Source: Bacillota bacterium (GTDB lineage: Bacteria; Bacillota; Clostridia; Oscillospirales; Acutalibacteraceae). From it: DNA of 40,317 bases. This document shows positions 24,256 through 33,222 of this stretch, piece after piece. The notes under the pieces were generated by a model. That model made no database searches. It saw only the letters and a list, made by a program, of their open reading frames with translations, and was not told the origin of the DNA. The position numbers and the translations under genes were made by a program. Numbering within the stretch: the stretch's first letter is position 1; each line of letters starts with the position of its first letter. The stretch spans positions 1-40,317 of the forward strand of contig JAEWYE010000036.1 in assembly GCA_023458755.1 (NCBI GenBank). Direction: 5' to 3'.

Positions 24256-24341
24256 TTGCTTTTTTCCACCGTTACGCGGACGCAAAAATTGAATCAATCG
24301 GCAAACTTGTGAGCGCGACACGCCTGCAGGCTCAGCTTGCG

Positions 24342-24370
24342 CCTTACAAAAGTGTAAGGGAACTGTAAGG
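24342..24370. promoter_or_regulatory. Candidate BceR-like binding site
   Basis: The perfect inverted repeat CCTTACA-N4-TGTAAGG (24342-24359) is followed by a third half-site TGTAAGG (24364-24370), repeated 11 bp after the second. OmpR-family regulators bind such helical-turn-spaced repeats, and the site lies upstream of the transporter genes this regulator should control. Regulation is inferred, not shown. Confidence 0.6.
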
Positions 24371-24406
24371 AAAATCAATGGTACGTTTTTCTCTGTCATG
24401 ATAACC

Positions 24407-24510
24407 TATAGTCAGTTAACTTTAGAAAACATCCAAAAATAAGCGTAAAATCTTTGATATATGGATTTTACGCTTGAAGATTGGTCTTGTTTTCAAATTA
24501 ACTGACTATA
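24407..24510. repeat. MITE-like 104-bp element with terminal inverted repeats
   Basis: Perfect 13-bp terminal arms TATAGTCAGTTAA (24407-24419) and TTAACTGACTATA (24498-24510) extend imperfectly to GAAAAC/GTTTTC. Inside is a second perfect 12-bp stem, AAGCGTAAAATC (24441-24452) with GATTTTACGCTT (24464-24475). Terminal TA dinucleotides would fit a TA-duplicating element. It encodes no protein. No other copy is visible in this window. Confidence 0.55.
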
Positions 24511-24538
24511 TACCCATCATAAAGAAGGAGCGAACATC

Positions 24539-25306
24539 ATGCAGACAATTTTAAACGTTCAGAATATTGAAAAATACTACGGCAACCGCGGCAATGTAAC
24601 CAAAGCGGTGGACGACATCAGCTTTGACGTACAGCAGGGTGAGTTTATCGGCATTATGGGTTCTTCCGGCAGCGGCAAAACCACACTGCTCAACTGCATT
24701 TCCACCATTGATACCGTAACGGCCGGGCACATCTTTATCGGCGGCAAAGATATTACCTCCCTGAATTCCAAAAAACTTTCAAAATTCCGCAGAGAGCAGC
24801 TCGGATTCATCTTTCAGGATTTCAATCTGCTCGACACACTGACTGCTTATGAAAATATTGCGCTGGCGCTCACTATTATCAAAACACCGGTAAGTGAAAT
24901 CGATATCCGGATTCAGCAGGTGGCAAAAACGCTGGAAATCACGGATGTACTGAACAAGTACCCATACCAGATGTCCGGCGGACAAAAACAGCGTGTGGCC
25001 TCGGCAAGAGCCATCGTGACCAGCCCGTCGCTGATTCTGGCAGATGAACCGACCGGCGCTCTGGATTCTAAATCCGCGCGTATGCTTTTGGAAAGCTTTG
25101 AAACACTCAACCGTGACCTTGCCGCCACCATCCTTATGGTTACACACGACGCGTTCACTGCAAGCTACTGTCACCGGATTTTGTTCATCAAAGACGGAAA
25201 AATCTTTAACGAACTGGTTCGCGGCAATGATACTAGAAAAATGTTCTTCAACAAGATCATTGAGGTTGTTACGCTGCTCGGAGGTGACAATTCCAATGTT
25301 CTTTAA
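24539..25306 (+). CDS. bceA: BceA-type ABC transporter ATP-binding protein
   Basis: A 255-aa ATPase of a peptide-detoxification transporter. Walker A GSSGSGKT (41-48), Q-loop FQDFN (92-96), signature MSGGQ (145-149) and Walker B LILADEP (165-171) followed by TGALDS. In the BceAB system it drives removal of bacitracin-like peptides from lipid II cycle intermediates and forms the signalling complex with the kinase. The ribosome site AAGGAG precedes ATG 24539. The end overlaps the permease start by 11 bp. The symbol is by family analogy. Confidence 0.9.
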   Translation: MQTILNVQNIEKYYGNRGNVTKAVDDISFDVQQGEFIGIMGSSGSGKTTLLNCISTIDTVTAGHIFIGGKDITSLNSKKLSKFRREQLGFIFQDFNLLDTLTAYENIALALTIIKTPVSEIDIRIQQVAKTLEITDVLNKYPYQMSGGQKQRVASARAIVTSPSLILADEPTGALDSKSARMLLESFETLNRDLAATILMVTHDAFTASYCHRILFIKDGKIFNELVRGNDTRKMFFNKIIEVVTLLGGDNSNVL

Positions 25307-27347
25307 ACTTGCACTGAAAAACGTTACCAAAAGCATTAAGGATTTTACTATTTACTTTTTGACCATGACCTTCGGCGTTTGCCTTTTCTATATTTTCAAC
25401 TCAATTGACTCCCAAAAGGTTTTGCTCGACCTGAGCACCCAGCAATCTGAAAGTCTGGAACTGCTGACACAAATGATTAACTATGTTTCCGTTTTTATCG
25501 CTGTCATTTTAGGGTTCCTGATTGTTTATGCCAACCGGTTCTTAATGAAACGCCGCAAAAAAGAACTTGGCGTCTACATGACACTCGGCATGGAAAAAGG
25601 CAAAATTTCACGTATCATCATCGTGGAAACGCTTTTCATCGGCTTTTTTGCCCTCGCTGTGGGTCTTCTTGTGGGTGTGTTCGCCGCACAGGGGCTTTCG
25701 GTTGTTACCGCAAAAATGTTTGAAGTAAACATGAAAGCGTTTCAGTTTATCTTTTCCCCCAACGCGTTCTACAAAACGCTTCTTTATTTCGGTGTTATTT
25801 TTATAATCGTTATGGTGTTCAACACCATCTCCATCTCGAAAATCAAGCTCATTGATTTGCTTTCCGCGGGTAAAAAGAACGAAAACTTGAAAATCAAGAA
25901 GCTGTGGATTTCCGTTATTCTCTTCCTCGTCTCCGTTGTCTGCCTTGGCACCGCTTACTACTTGATTATCCAAAACGGAATGATGGAGGTCAATAACCAG
26001 TTTGGCGCATCCATTCTTTTGGGCTGTATTGGAACTTTGCTGTTCTTCCTTTCCCTTTCCGGTTTTCTGCTTCGCGTGGTACAGTCCAACAAACACCTGT
26101 ACTTTAAAAACATGAACATGTTCATCCTTCGTCAGATTAACAGCAAAATCAATACCACCTTTGTTTCCATGTCCGTCATTTGTATTATGCTTCTGGTTAC
26201 CATTGGCGCTCTTTCAACCGGCTCCGGGCTGGCTAACGCTCTGACTGATACGTTAAAGAATGCTACACCTTACGATATTTCGTTTACAACCGATTTATCG
26301 TATGTCGGGCAAGAACCGAAAAAAGTGGAAACAAGAGATATTGCCCAAAAAATGATAGCCGATAAAATTGATCTAAACAAGTATGCGAAAGAATACAAGC
26401 AGATTACGGTTTATACATCGAACCTTACGTACAAAGATGTTTATTTAAATGATTCGCTGTTTCCAAAGGGTTTTGGAAATACCGACATGATCAAAAAAAC
26501 TCCGGTTGCGGTTATCTCCCTTACGGACTACAACAACGCGGTAAAGATGCAGGGTAAACCACCTTTATCGCTGAAAGAAAACGAGTTTGCCGTCAACGCG
26601 AATTTTGATCAAGTCCTTCCGCTGATCAACGATTTCCTAAAAAACAAAGCAAAAGTCACGCTAAACGGTAAAGAACTGACCTGTACGCAAACCGTACCGA
26701 CACGGATTTCATTTGTAACCACCATGCAGGAGCAGGATACCGGCACACTGATAGTCCCTGACAATATGGTCGGCGGACTTACCGTTATCCAGCAAGCCTT
26801 AAATGTCAATTATAAATCCGGCGCAAACGAAGCCGAATTTTTTAAACAGCTTGACTCTGTCTATAACGACAAGGACATCAGCAGTCAAAAAATCACATGC
26901 CCTTACGCTGACCGAAGAAGCAGGGTTTATATGTTTGAACAGGGCGCAAGCTTGAAAACAATGGTTTCGTACCTTGCCATCTATATCGGTCTTGTGTTCC
27001 TGATTACCTGTGCCGCCATACTTGCATTGCAGCAGCTTTCCGAAGCGTCAGATAATGTGGAGCGTTACGGATTGCTGAAAAAGTTGGGAGCAGAAGAAAG
27101 TATGATTAACCGCTCCCTGTTTACGCAAATCGCGATTTACTTCTTCCTCCCGCTCGGGCTAGGCATTGTGCACTCCATTGTGGGTATATCGGTTGCAAAC
27201 AGTGTCGTTTCTATGTTAGGCCATTTGGATATTGTCGGAAACACCCTCTTTACAGCGGCGATTATTCTGCTGATTTACGGCGGTTACTTCCTTGCGACGT
27301 ACTTCGGTTGCAAAGGTATGATAAAATCAAAAAAAACAAATGAATAA
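25296..27347 (+). CDS. bceB: BceB-type ABC transporter permease
   Basis: A 683-aa membrane protein with about ten helices in the FtsX-like arrangement: four near the N-terminus (20-250), two to three at 275-380, a large extracellular domain at about 400-580, and three final helices from about 585. The big loop between helices 7 and 8 is the feature that lets BceB-type permeases engage peptide antibiotics. The start ATG 25296 has a near-perfect GGAGGTGA eight bases upstream, inside bceA; longer frames from 25044 were rejected. A bidirectional terminator follows. Confidence 0.92.
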   Translation: MFFKLALKNVTKSIKDFTIYFLTMTFGVCLFYIFNSIDSQKVLLDLSTQQSESLELLTQMINYVSVFIAVILGFLIVYANRFLMKRRKKELGVYMTLGMEKGKISRIIIVETLFIGFFALAVGLLVGVFAAQGLSVVTAKMFEVNMKAFQFIFSPNAFYKTLLYFGVIFIIVMVFNTISISKIKLIDLLSAGKKNENLKIKKLWISVILFLVSVVCLGTAYYLIIQNGMMEVNNQFGASILLGCIGTLLFFLSLSGFLLRVVQSNKHLYFKNMNMFILRQINSKINTTFVSMSVICIMLLVTIGALSTGSGLANALTDTLKNATPYDISFTTDLSYVGQEPKKVETRDIAQKMIADKIDLNKYAKEYKQITVYTSNLTYKDVYLNDSLFPKGFGNTDMIKKTPVAVISLTDYNNAVKMQGKPPLSLKENEFAVNANFDQVLPLINDFLKNKAKVTLNGKELTCTQTVPTRISFVTTMQEQDTGTLIVPDNMVGGLTVIQQALNVNYKSGANEAEFFKQLDSVYNDKDISSQKITCPYADRRSRVYMFEQGASLKTMVSYLAIYIGLVFLITCAAILALQQLSEASDNVERYGLLKKLGAEESMINRSLFTQIAIYFFLPLGLGIVHSIVGISVANSVVSMLGHLDIVGNTLFTAAIILLIYGGYFLATYFGCKGMIKSKKTNE

Positions 27348-27363
27348 TAAAAGTCCTATATGC

Positions 27364-27408
27364 AAAGGGGTATTGACCGACAGCTGCCGGCCAATACCCC
27401 TTTATTTT
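27364..27408. terminator. Terminator between convergent ABC operons
   Basis: A 12-bp perfect stem AAAGGGGTATTG (27364-27375) with CAATACCCCTTT (27392-27403), a 16-nt loop containing a small inner stem, and a T-rich tail on the plus strand. It likely ends both bceB and the opposing ABC-2 operon. Confidence 0.8.
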
Positions 27409-27420
27409 ACGATTGTTCGC

Positions 27421-28221
27421 CTATTTAATATCTCTCTTTTGGAAGGTAAAAAGCCCAATCACGGTTGGTATTACTATGTAACAGCCAGCTACAATCAAAC
27501 TGCGGATAATATCGTCGTTAGTTATATTTAATTTTGCCACAAAAGAAATTGCATCACCTATCCAATATTGATCAATTAAAAAATCTTTTTCAAAAAGCGG
27601 AGAAATCAAAGTTAATATAAGTGAAACAATAATTAATGACCCTAAATTAACAGCAATGGTCCCGCCGCTGTTTCGGATTAAAAACGCAACCATTACAAAC
27701 AATGAAGCGCAGCCAACAATCAACAGATTTTGTATTCCAACCAATTTCAGAATGTTTAAAATAACATCCTTATTGATTGTCCCCGTACCCCATGCAATAC
27801 TGCCTGCAACAAAGGAAGACAGCATATAGATAAGCGTCATAATAACGGATAAGACACAAGTAACAATGAGTGTCGCAAAATAAAATTCACTTCTTCGAAA
27901 ACCATGCGCGTTTTTAATGGCACCAGAACTGATATCCATGCAAATGAATAAAGAGATAACTATTCCAATTAAAATAGGGATTAGATTTCCGCCCATACAC
28001 GCGGCTAAGCGGCCAACACCGCCTTCTTTTATAGAGGCTGAAATATTGTCAATCGTCAATTGCAGTTGAGGCTGAGTAGTAACCATTGACTTATACATAC
28101 CCATTTCTGCCTGCATAATAATGATACCCAGTACAGCAAATGCCGCTCCAACCGCTACACAAACATAGAAGGATTTCATTCTCCACAACCGGTAAAATTG
28201 AGCTCTTAAAATTTTATCCAT
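27421..28221 (-). CDS. ABC-2 type permease, BcrB/lantibiotic-immunity-like
   Basis: A 266-aa protein with six membrane helices. The N-terminus RAQFYRLWRMKSFYV, then the first helix and a long external loop (about 38-70), followed by five helices, is the layout of ABC-2 permeases in bacitracin and lantibiotic self-protection transporters. It is translationally coupled to the upstream ATPase (8-bp overlap). The substrate is inferred from family and from the neighbouring Bce module. No two-component system or biosynthetic peptide gene belongs to this pair. Confidence 0.82.
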   Translation of the reverse strand: MDKILRAQFYRLWRMKSFYVCVAVGAAFAVLGIIIMQAEMGMYKSMVTTQPQLQLTIDNISASIKEGGVGRLAACMGGNLIPILIGIVISLFICMDISSGAIKNAHGFRRSEFYFATLIVTCVLSVIMTLIYMLSSFVAGSIAWGTGTINKDVILNILKLVGIQNLLIVGCASLFVMVAFLIRNSGGTIAVNLGSLIIVSLILTLISPLFEKDFLIDQYWIGDAISFVAKLNITNDDIIRSLIVAGCYIVIPTVIGLFTFQKRDIK

Positions 28222-29125
28222 TTGCTCCGCCCCCTATCAATGCCAAAAAATATGCTTCCAAGTCCCGCCCTGTTAACGAGATAGACTCGACCATCACACC
28301 GTTTTTGGAAAGCTCGGCATTTACTTTTCCGGATTCCTCCAAAAAGTCAAACAAAGCGATGGAATTGTCGGGCTGAACTTGATAATTCTTCGTTTGTAAA
28401 ACGGTTTCCAAAACATTGCACGCCTTTTGCACATCGTCTACTCGAATTATCAAATTGCTTTTGCAGCGCTCTTCCAACTCTGGCGCGGTAAACTCATCAA
28501 CAATGACGCCATTATTGATAATCCCGTAGCGGGTTGCAACTTTGGAAAGCTCGCCCAGAATATGGCTGGAAATTAAAATGGTAATTCCCTTTTGCGCGTT
28601 TAGTTTTAATATTAAATCGCGGATTTCCTTAATGCCTTCCGGATCAAGTCCGTTATTTGGCTCATCCAGAATAAGAAAATCCGGGTTGCCAAGCAGTGCC
28701 AGTCCAATGCCGAGGCGCTGCTTCATGCCGAGTGAAAAGTTTTTTGCCTTTTTCTTACCCGCGTCCGCCAGCCCCACGGTTTGCAGAGTTTGCTGAACAG
28801 AGGATTTATCCCGTATGCCCAATAATCTGCGCTGTACCTCCATATTCTGCACTGCCGACATATTCGGGTATATTGCAGGGTTCTCGATTACTGTGCCGAT
28901 GCGTTTGCGCTGCTGAGCTAAATCAGCGCTTTCAAACAGGCGAATTTCTCCGCTCGTAGGTGCGGCAAGCCCCGCCGCCATGCGCATTAATGTTGTTTTT
29001 CCGGCACCGTTTTTGCCGATAAATCCATAAATATCCCCGCGCTGAACATTCAAATTCACATGGTTCACAGCTATGTTATGCGAGAATACTTTGGTTAAAT
29101 CTTTGGTTGCCAATACTGTCTCCAT
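28214..29125 (-). CDS. ABC transporter ATP-binding protein, BcrA-like
   Basis: A 303-aa ATPase. Walker A GKNGAGKT (37-44), signature SLGMKQRLGIG, Walker B FLILDEPNNGLDPEG. After the ATPase core (about residue 215) comes the C-terminal domain of roughly 85 residues (VDEFTAPELEERC onwards) typical of BcrA-type resistance ATPases. ATG 29125 was chosen because AAAGGAGG lies nine bases upstream; upstream in-frame codons back to 29239 give an unrelated AT-rich leader that also overlaps the PPK2 gene. It pairs with the permease at 27421-28221 to export or repel a membrane-targeting antibiotic. Confidence 0.88.
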   Translation of the reverse strand: METVLATKDLTKVFSHNIAVNHVNLNVQRGDIYGFIGKNGAGKTTLMRMAAGLAAPTSGEIRLFESADLAQQRKRIGTVIENPAIYPNMSAVQNMEVQRRLLGIRDKSSVQQTLQTVGLADAGKKKAKNFSLGMKQRLGIGLALLGNPDFLILDEPNNGLDPEGIKEIRDLILKLNAQKGITILISSHILGELSKVATRYGIINNGVIVDEFTAPELEERCKSNLIIRVDDVQKACNVLETVLQTKNYQVQPDNSIALFDFLEESGKVNAELSKNGVMVESISLTGRDLEAYFLALIGGGANG

Positions 29126-29213
29126 TTTACTTCCTCCTTTTCCAATATAAGCCAGATTATAATTATTATAAATCAAATATCTAAAAATAGCAACCATAAA
29201 GCTCGTTTCGAAA

Positions 29214-30710
29214 TTATATTTTCTCCCTGATCGCAGCAATCAGGGTATCGAGTGCTTGAATGCGTCCGTACTCTTTGTTCTGCGATTCAATAATATGCCA
29301 CGGTGCAAACTCTGTGGAAGTCTTTTGCAGCATTTCATCCACCGCAATTTCGTATTGCTCCCACTTTTCGCGGTTGCGCCAGTCCTCTTCCGTAATCTTC
29401 CACCGCTTTTCGGGCGTATTTTGCCTGTCCTGAAAACGGCGAAGCTGTTCGTCCCTGTCAATTTGCAGCCAGAATTTCACAATGACCGCACCCCAGCCAT
29501 ACAATTCCCGCTCAAATTCGTTGATCTCCCGATACGCGCGCCGCCAATCCGATTCTTTGCAAAATCCCTCGATTCGCTCTACCATTACTCTGCCGTACCA
29601 ACTGCGGTCAAACATAGCAATGTGTCCATCCTTTGGAATATGGTTCCAAAATCTCCACAAATAATGATGTGCCGCCTCGGTTCTGTCAGGTGCGGCAATC
29701 GGCACCACCTCATAACCGCGCGGGTCAAGGGCCGCGGAAACGCGTTTAATTGTACCGCCCTTGCCCGCGGCATCCCATCCTTCATAAACCACAATAACAG
29801 GCACTCTTTTACGGTAAAGCTTATTGTGCAGGCGGCTTAACTCCTCCTGCTTATCTTTCAGCTCTTTTTCGTATTCTTCTCTTTGCAGGATATGATTGAT
29901 GGGAATTTCCTGAAGTTTCGGCATTTTTACAAGCGGGAAGCCGGAAGAAAGAACCGTTCGGTCCGCTGCTTTTGATTTTTTGCGCTGCGGCTTTTCATTT
30001 GTATCGCCGAGCGCGGTGCGAATAGCAGAGGTTACCGTCTCATAAATTTCCAGCCGCGCCGCATGTTTGTCATGACCGGAAATTAAATTCCACGGGGCAC
30101 TTGGAGTATCTGTATAAATAAGCATTTCGTCAAACGCTTTGTAATAGCGGTCGTACTGCCGGTTTTGTTTTTTGTCCTGTTCACTGACGCGCCACTGCGT
30201 ATTCTTGGAACCCTCCAGTTTTGCAAAACGCTTTTTCTGCTCCTTTTGACTGATATGTAAAAAGAATTTGAGAACCAGATATCCGTTGTCCGTAAGCTGC
30301 CGTTCAAATGTATTGATGCTGTCCATCCGGTGCTGATTTTCTTTTTCGCTTAAATCTTCCTCCACACGGGCAATGGAAACATCTTGGTACCAGCTTCGGT
30401 CAAACACGGTAATCTGTCCTGCCGCCGGAATCTTGTTCCAAAACCGCCACAAAGGCGGCTCACGTTTTTCCGCTTCGTTCGGCGCTACGGTGGAAAACAC
30501 TCGGAATCCGCGCGGATCAAAGCTCTTGATCAAATAGGCAATGGAACTGCCCTTCCCTGCTGCTCCCCAGCCTTCAAACAAAAGGATGATCGGCAGCTTG
30601 CTTTCTTTTACTCTCTGCTGCAAAACGCTGATTTCTTTTGCCAGATTTTCTGTTGCCCGGCTGTATTCCTCTTTGGTGACGGATTCTTCCAAATTTACTT
30701 TTTCCAGCAT
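29214..30710 (-). CDS. Two-domain PPK2 family protein (polyphosphate:AMP phosphotransferase type)
   Basis: A 498-aa tandem PPK2 protein that uses inorganic polyphosphate to phosphorylate nucleotides; two-domain members are typically polyphosphate:AMP phosphotransferases. The C-terminal domain (about 270-498) has intact GWDAAGKG (311-318) and FDRSWYGR (367-374). The N-terminal domain (about 10-235) has GWGAAGKG (47-54, Asp changed to Gly) and FDRSWYQD (103-110), so it is probably catalytically weak and structural. This split is usual in two-domain family members. ATG 30710 is the start, with GGAG seven bases before it; a TTG at 30728 would place the ribosome site inside the gene. Confidence 0.93.
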   Translation of the reverse strand: MLEKVNLEESVTKEEYSRATENLAKEISVLQQRVKESKLPIILLFEGWGAAGKGSSIAYLIKSFDPRGFRVFSTVAPNEAEKREPPLWRFWNKIPAAGQITVFDRSWYQDVSIARVEEDLSEKENQHRMDSINTFERQLTDNGYLVLKFFLHISQKEQKKRFAKLEGSKNTQWRVSEQDKKQNRQYDRYYKAFDEMLIYTDTPSAPWNLISGHDKHAARLEIYETVTSAIRTALGDTNEKPQRKKSKAADRTVLSSGFPLVKMPKLQEIPINHILQREEYEKELKDKQEELSRLHNKLYRKRVPVIVVYEGWDAAGKGGTIKRVSAALDPRGYEVVPIAAPDRTEAAHHYLWRFWNHIPKDGHIAMFDRSWYGRVMVERIEGFCKESDWRRAYREINEFERELYGWGAVIVKFWLQIDRDEQLRRFQDRQNTPEKRWKITEEDWRNREKWEQYEIAVDEMLQKTSTEFAPWHIIESQNKEYGRIQALDTLIAAIREKI

Positions 30711-30830
30711 GTTATTACTCCTTCGCAATAAGCCTATGCTTTGTAATCTTCCGAGGTGGACAGTGCCCTCTGTTCTTAATTCACATTTGATTGCTAACTA
30801 ATTTTTTCAAAACGCGAATACTTTTCCATT

Positions 30831-30858
30831 ATTATACATCAATCTGGACAAGAATCAA
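30831..30858 (-). promoter_or_regulatory. Sigma-A promoter of the PPK2 gene
   Basis: On the minus strand, TTGATT (30853-30858), a 16-bp spacer and TATAAT (30831-30836). It leaves a leader of about 110 nt. Confidence 0.65.
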
Positions 30859-30981
30859 TTGTAAGAATTTCTTTTTCGCTTATTTCTCTAATCTGTTCTC
30901 ATTAAATTCCATGATACCATATATGTTTCTAATTAACGTGTTTTGATATTGCGAATTACAAATAAATATTTCGTTCTAATA

Positions 30982-31010
30982 TTGACTTATTTATATTTTC
31001 TTTATATAAT
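30982..31010 (+). promoter_or_regulatory. Sigma-A promoter of the large zinc-ribbon gene
   Basis: TTGACT (30982-30987), a 17-bp spacer and perfect TATAAT (31005-31010). The roughly 120-nt leader contains a hairpin GGGGTAT/ATACCCC (31085-31091 and 31104-31110) without a U tract, close to the ribosome site GAGGGG. Confidence 0.75.
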
Positions 31011-31136
31011 AGAAAATAGAGCATGCAGAATTGAATCTATTCCGGCAAGAGTGACGGAATTTGCTTATATTCTGCTCTGATCTCGGGGTATTCTTCTTTT
31101 GGGATACCCCAAAATTAAAAGATTGAGGGGACAAAA

Positions 31137-33083
31137 ATGAAAATCTGCCAAAAATGCGGCGCCCAAGTTGAAGACGGCATTGATATTTGTCCAGAGTGCG
31201 GCACACCGCTGGAACTGCAATCCACAGAACCTGCTGCGCAAGAGGATACCATGAACAGCCAGCCAACTGCGGAGGAGTATCCGCTGAACGAAGCTCCCAA
31301 GTGGACTTCCGAACAAATTCAGCAGCCAGAATCTACGCAGACAATATCGGCTGAAGGCACATCTGTTCCGCAATGGACGCTCGACCAACAGCAAACACCG
31401 GCAGTACCCGTGAAAAAATCAGGAAAAGGCAAAAAGATCATTATCATTGCCGCATGCGCCGTTCTGGTTCTTGGAATCAGCGGATTTATCGGGAAAACTT
31501 TTTTTGCGCGTGACCTCATGAAATTGTTTATGGGCCAAAATAAATATGCACAGTCATTGGAAGAGTCCACAGCCTACGCATTAACCGACAAAACCATGCA
31601 AACGCTGGATTCCGTCATGCAATCCATTCCGGTACAAAAAGACAACCAGGCGGCTGATTTTGAAGGTTCTCTTCATGTTGACCTAGACAGCAAATTCAGC
31701 AGTCAGTTAGCCCAGCAAATGGGTGGTAATGATGCCGTTTTAAAAAATCTGTTGGCTTACATAAATGCGCTGTCCTTTAAAGGAAACACCAATGTAAACA
31801 ACCAAGCCATGCAATCAACCTTCCAAATTACACATCAATCCAACAAACTGTTGTCCTGCAATATGTTCATGGATAAAACCGGAAAATACTATTACCAATT
31901 GCCGGATATTTCAAAAACATATCTGACTGCCGAAAATAGCCAGAACCCGTATAACCTTGCCGTAAAATACGACTCGGCAAAACTGAATTCCAGTCTCCGC
32001 GCGCTGGCAAAGGTATATGTTGATGCTGTTCCGAATGCGAAAACATCCGTTCAGGATGGACAAAGCCTTTCGATTGAGGGTCTGACTGTCACCGCAGAGA
32101 AAATTTCGATTGCCTTTACGCCGGAACAATGCAAGCAGATTCTGACTAAAATGCTGCAAACCATCAAAAATGATGATTATCTTTACACGGTGATATCGGA
32201 CAATTACAGCGCTCTTTCCAAAGGCGCTGAGAAAATGGATAAAACTCAGTACCAAAACGGATTAGATGGCGCGATCAGGGAACTGAATTCCCGTGATGAT
32301 TCCTCTTCGGATGGAGTACTGACTGTATCTTCCTATGTCATGCCCGATGGCACTCAAGTGGCACACAGCTATGAGATTTCCGGCATGAAAGGCGATATTT
32401 CAAAAGGCAGCCTGAACTTTATCTTTACTCAAAAGAACGGATTAAGCCAAATTGCCCTAAATGTTTTGGGTGACGGCAAAGAGTATGTGACAGGAACCCT
32501 GCTTTACAATACTGCGAACAGCGGTACCATGCAGATTTCGGTAAAAGACCCCAGTCAAAATATGAATGTCGGTCTTAAAGTTGAATTTTCGGACATTACC
32601 AAAACAAAGTTTGCAAATAAAGATATTTCGACCGGCACCTATAAGTTCTCAATTTCCGACCCTGACAATTTTCTCGGCAAAGCCATAACGGAAAGTGCCG
32701 GAGCACAAAATGACCTGATAAAAGACATAACCAAGTCAACCTTTACTTTAAAAAGCAAAGTGGAAAACAATAAACTAACCTCAACCGTTACAGCAAATAT
32801 TACCGGCATTGTAACCGTCACATTCAACAGCGCGTCCGCATCAAAAGCCAGTAGTGCGGTCACATTGCCGGCTGTGAACGAAAAGGAAGCAATCGTGATT
32901 GATTCTGCCGGATCACCGAAAGAAGGCCAGGAAAAACTTATGGTTTCCTACACAGCAGACGCGATGAAATATCTTTCAAGCCTGATGGATAAAGATACCG
33001 AGCTTGCGGCGCTGCTGAAAATGTTTGGCTTGGATAAAAACACTTTGGACACATACGCAAACGCATATTCACAAAGCTACTAA
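31137..33083 (+). CDS. Zinc-ribbon protein with one membrane anchor and large extracellular domain
   Basis: A 648-aa protein. Residues 1-25 form a zinc ribbon (CQKCG at 4-8, CPECG at 19-23). A Glu/Gln/Pro-rich linker follows (about 28-95), then a single membrane helix (about 101-122, after KKSGKGKK). The remaining 520 residues are outside the cell and beta-rich, with Ser/Thr/Lys-rich strands repeating SFKGNTNV, SKVENNKL and similar. This architecture matches the zinc-ribbon membrane proteins of Clostridia related to YvlB/TcaA-like envelope sensors. The function is not known; the N-terminus lies in the cytosol. It has its own promoter and terminator. Confidence 0.82.
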   Translation: MKICQKCGAQVEDGIDICPECGTPLELQSTEPAAQEDTMNSQPTAEEYPLNEAPKWTSEQIQQPESTQTISAEGTSVPQWTLDQQQTPAVPVKKSGKGKKIIIIAACAVLVLGISGFIGKTFFARDLMKLFMGQNKYAQSLEESTAYALTDKTMQTLDSVMQSIPVQKDNQAADFEGSLHVDLDSKFSSQLAQQMGGNDAVLKNLLAYINALSFKGNTNVNNQAMQSTFQITHQSNKLLSCNMFMDKTGKYYYQLPDISKTYLTAENSQNPYNLAVKYDSAKLNSSLRALAKVYVDAVPNAKTSVQDGQSLSIEGLTVTAEKISIAFTPEQCKQILTKMLQTIKNDDYLYTVISDNYSALSKGAEKMDKTQYQNGLDGAIRELNSRDDSSSDGVLTVSSYVMPDGTQVAHSYEISGMKGDISKGSLNFIFTQKNGLSQIALNVLGDGKEYVTGTLLYNTANSGTMQISVKDPSQNMNVGLKVEFSDITKTKFANKDISTGTYKFSISDPDNFLGKAITESAGAQNDLIKDITKSTFTLKSKVENNKLTSTVTANITGIVTVTFNSASASKASSAVTLPAVNEKEAIVIDSAGSPKEGQEKLMVSYTADAMKYLSSLMDKDTELAALLKMFGLDKNTLDTYANAYSQSY

Positions 33084-33117
33084 CGTATTTGGGTTTTCTG
33101 TCTATAATATAGAATCC

Positions 33118-33147
33118 GTGCCGCTTGAAAAATCAGGCGGCACTTTT
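33118..33147 (+). terminator. Intrinsic terminator after the zinc-ribbon gene
   Basis: An 11-bp stem GTGCCGCTTGA (33118-33128) with TCAGGCGGCAC (33133-33143), one G-U pair, AAAA loop, and a short U tract. Confidence 0.75.
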
Positions 33148-33155
33148 GTATTTGT

Positions 33156-33184
33156 TTGTAAAAACAATCACACAATGATACAAT
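33156..33184 (+). promoter_or_regulatory. Sigma-A promoter of mutY
   Basis: TTGTAA (33156-33161), a 17-bp spacer, TACAAT (33179-33184). Confidence 0.65.
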
Positions 33185-33222
33185 AGATAAATAACCAATC
33201 GGAATAACGAGGATTTGCAAAC

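Larger units (their letters stand above)
24256..24538. other. Regulatory gap before the Bce transporter genes
   Basis: No gene is present. It holds the response-regulator-like box (24342-24370) and a 104-bp element with terminal inverted repeats (24407-24510). The ribosome site AAGGAG follows immediately before bceA. Confidence 0.6.
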
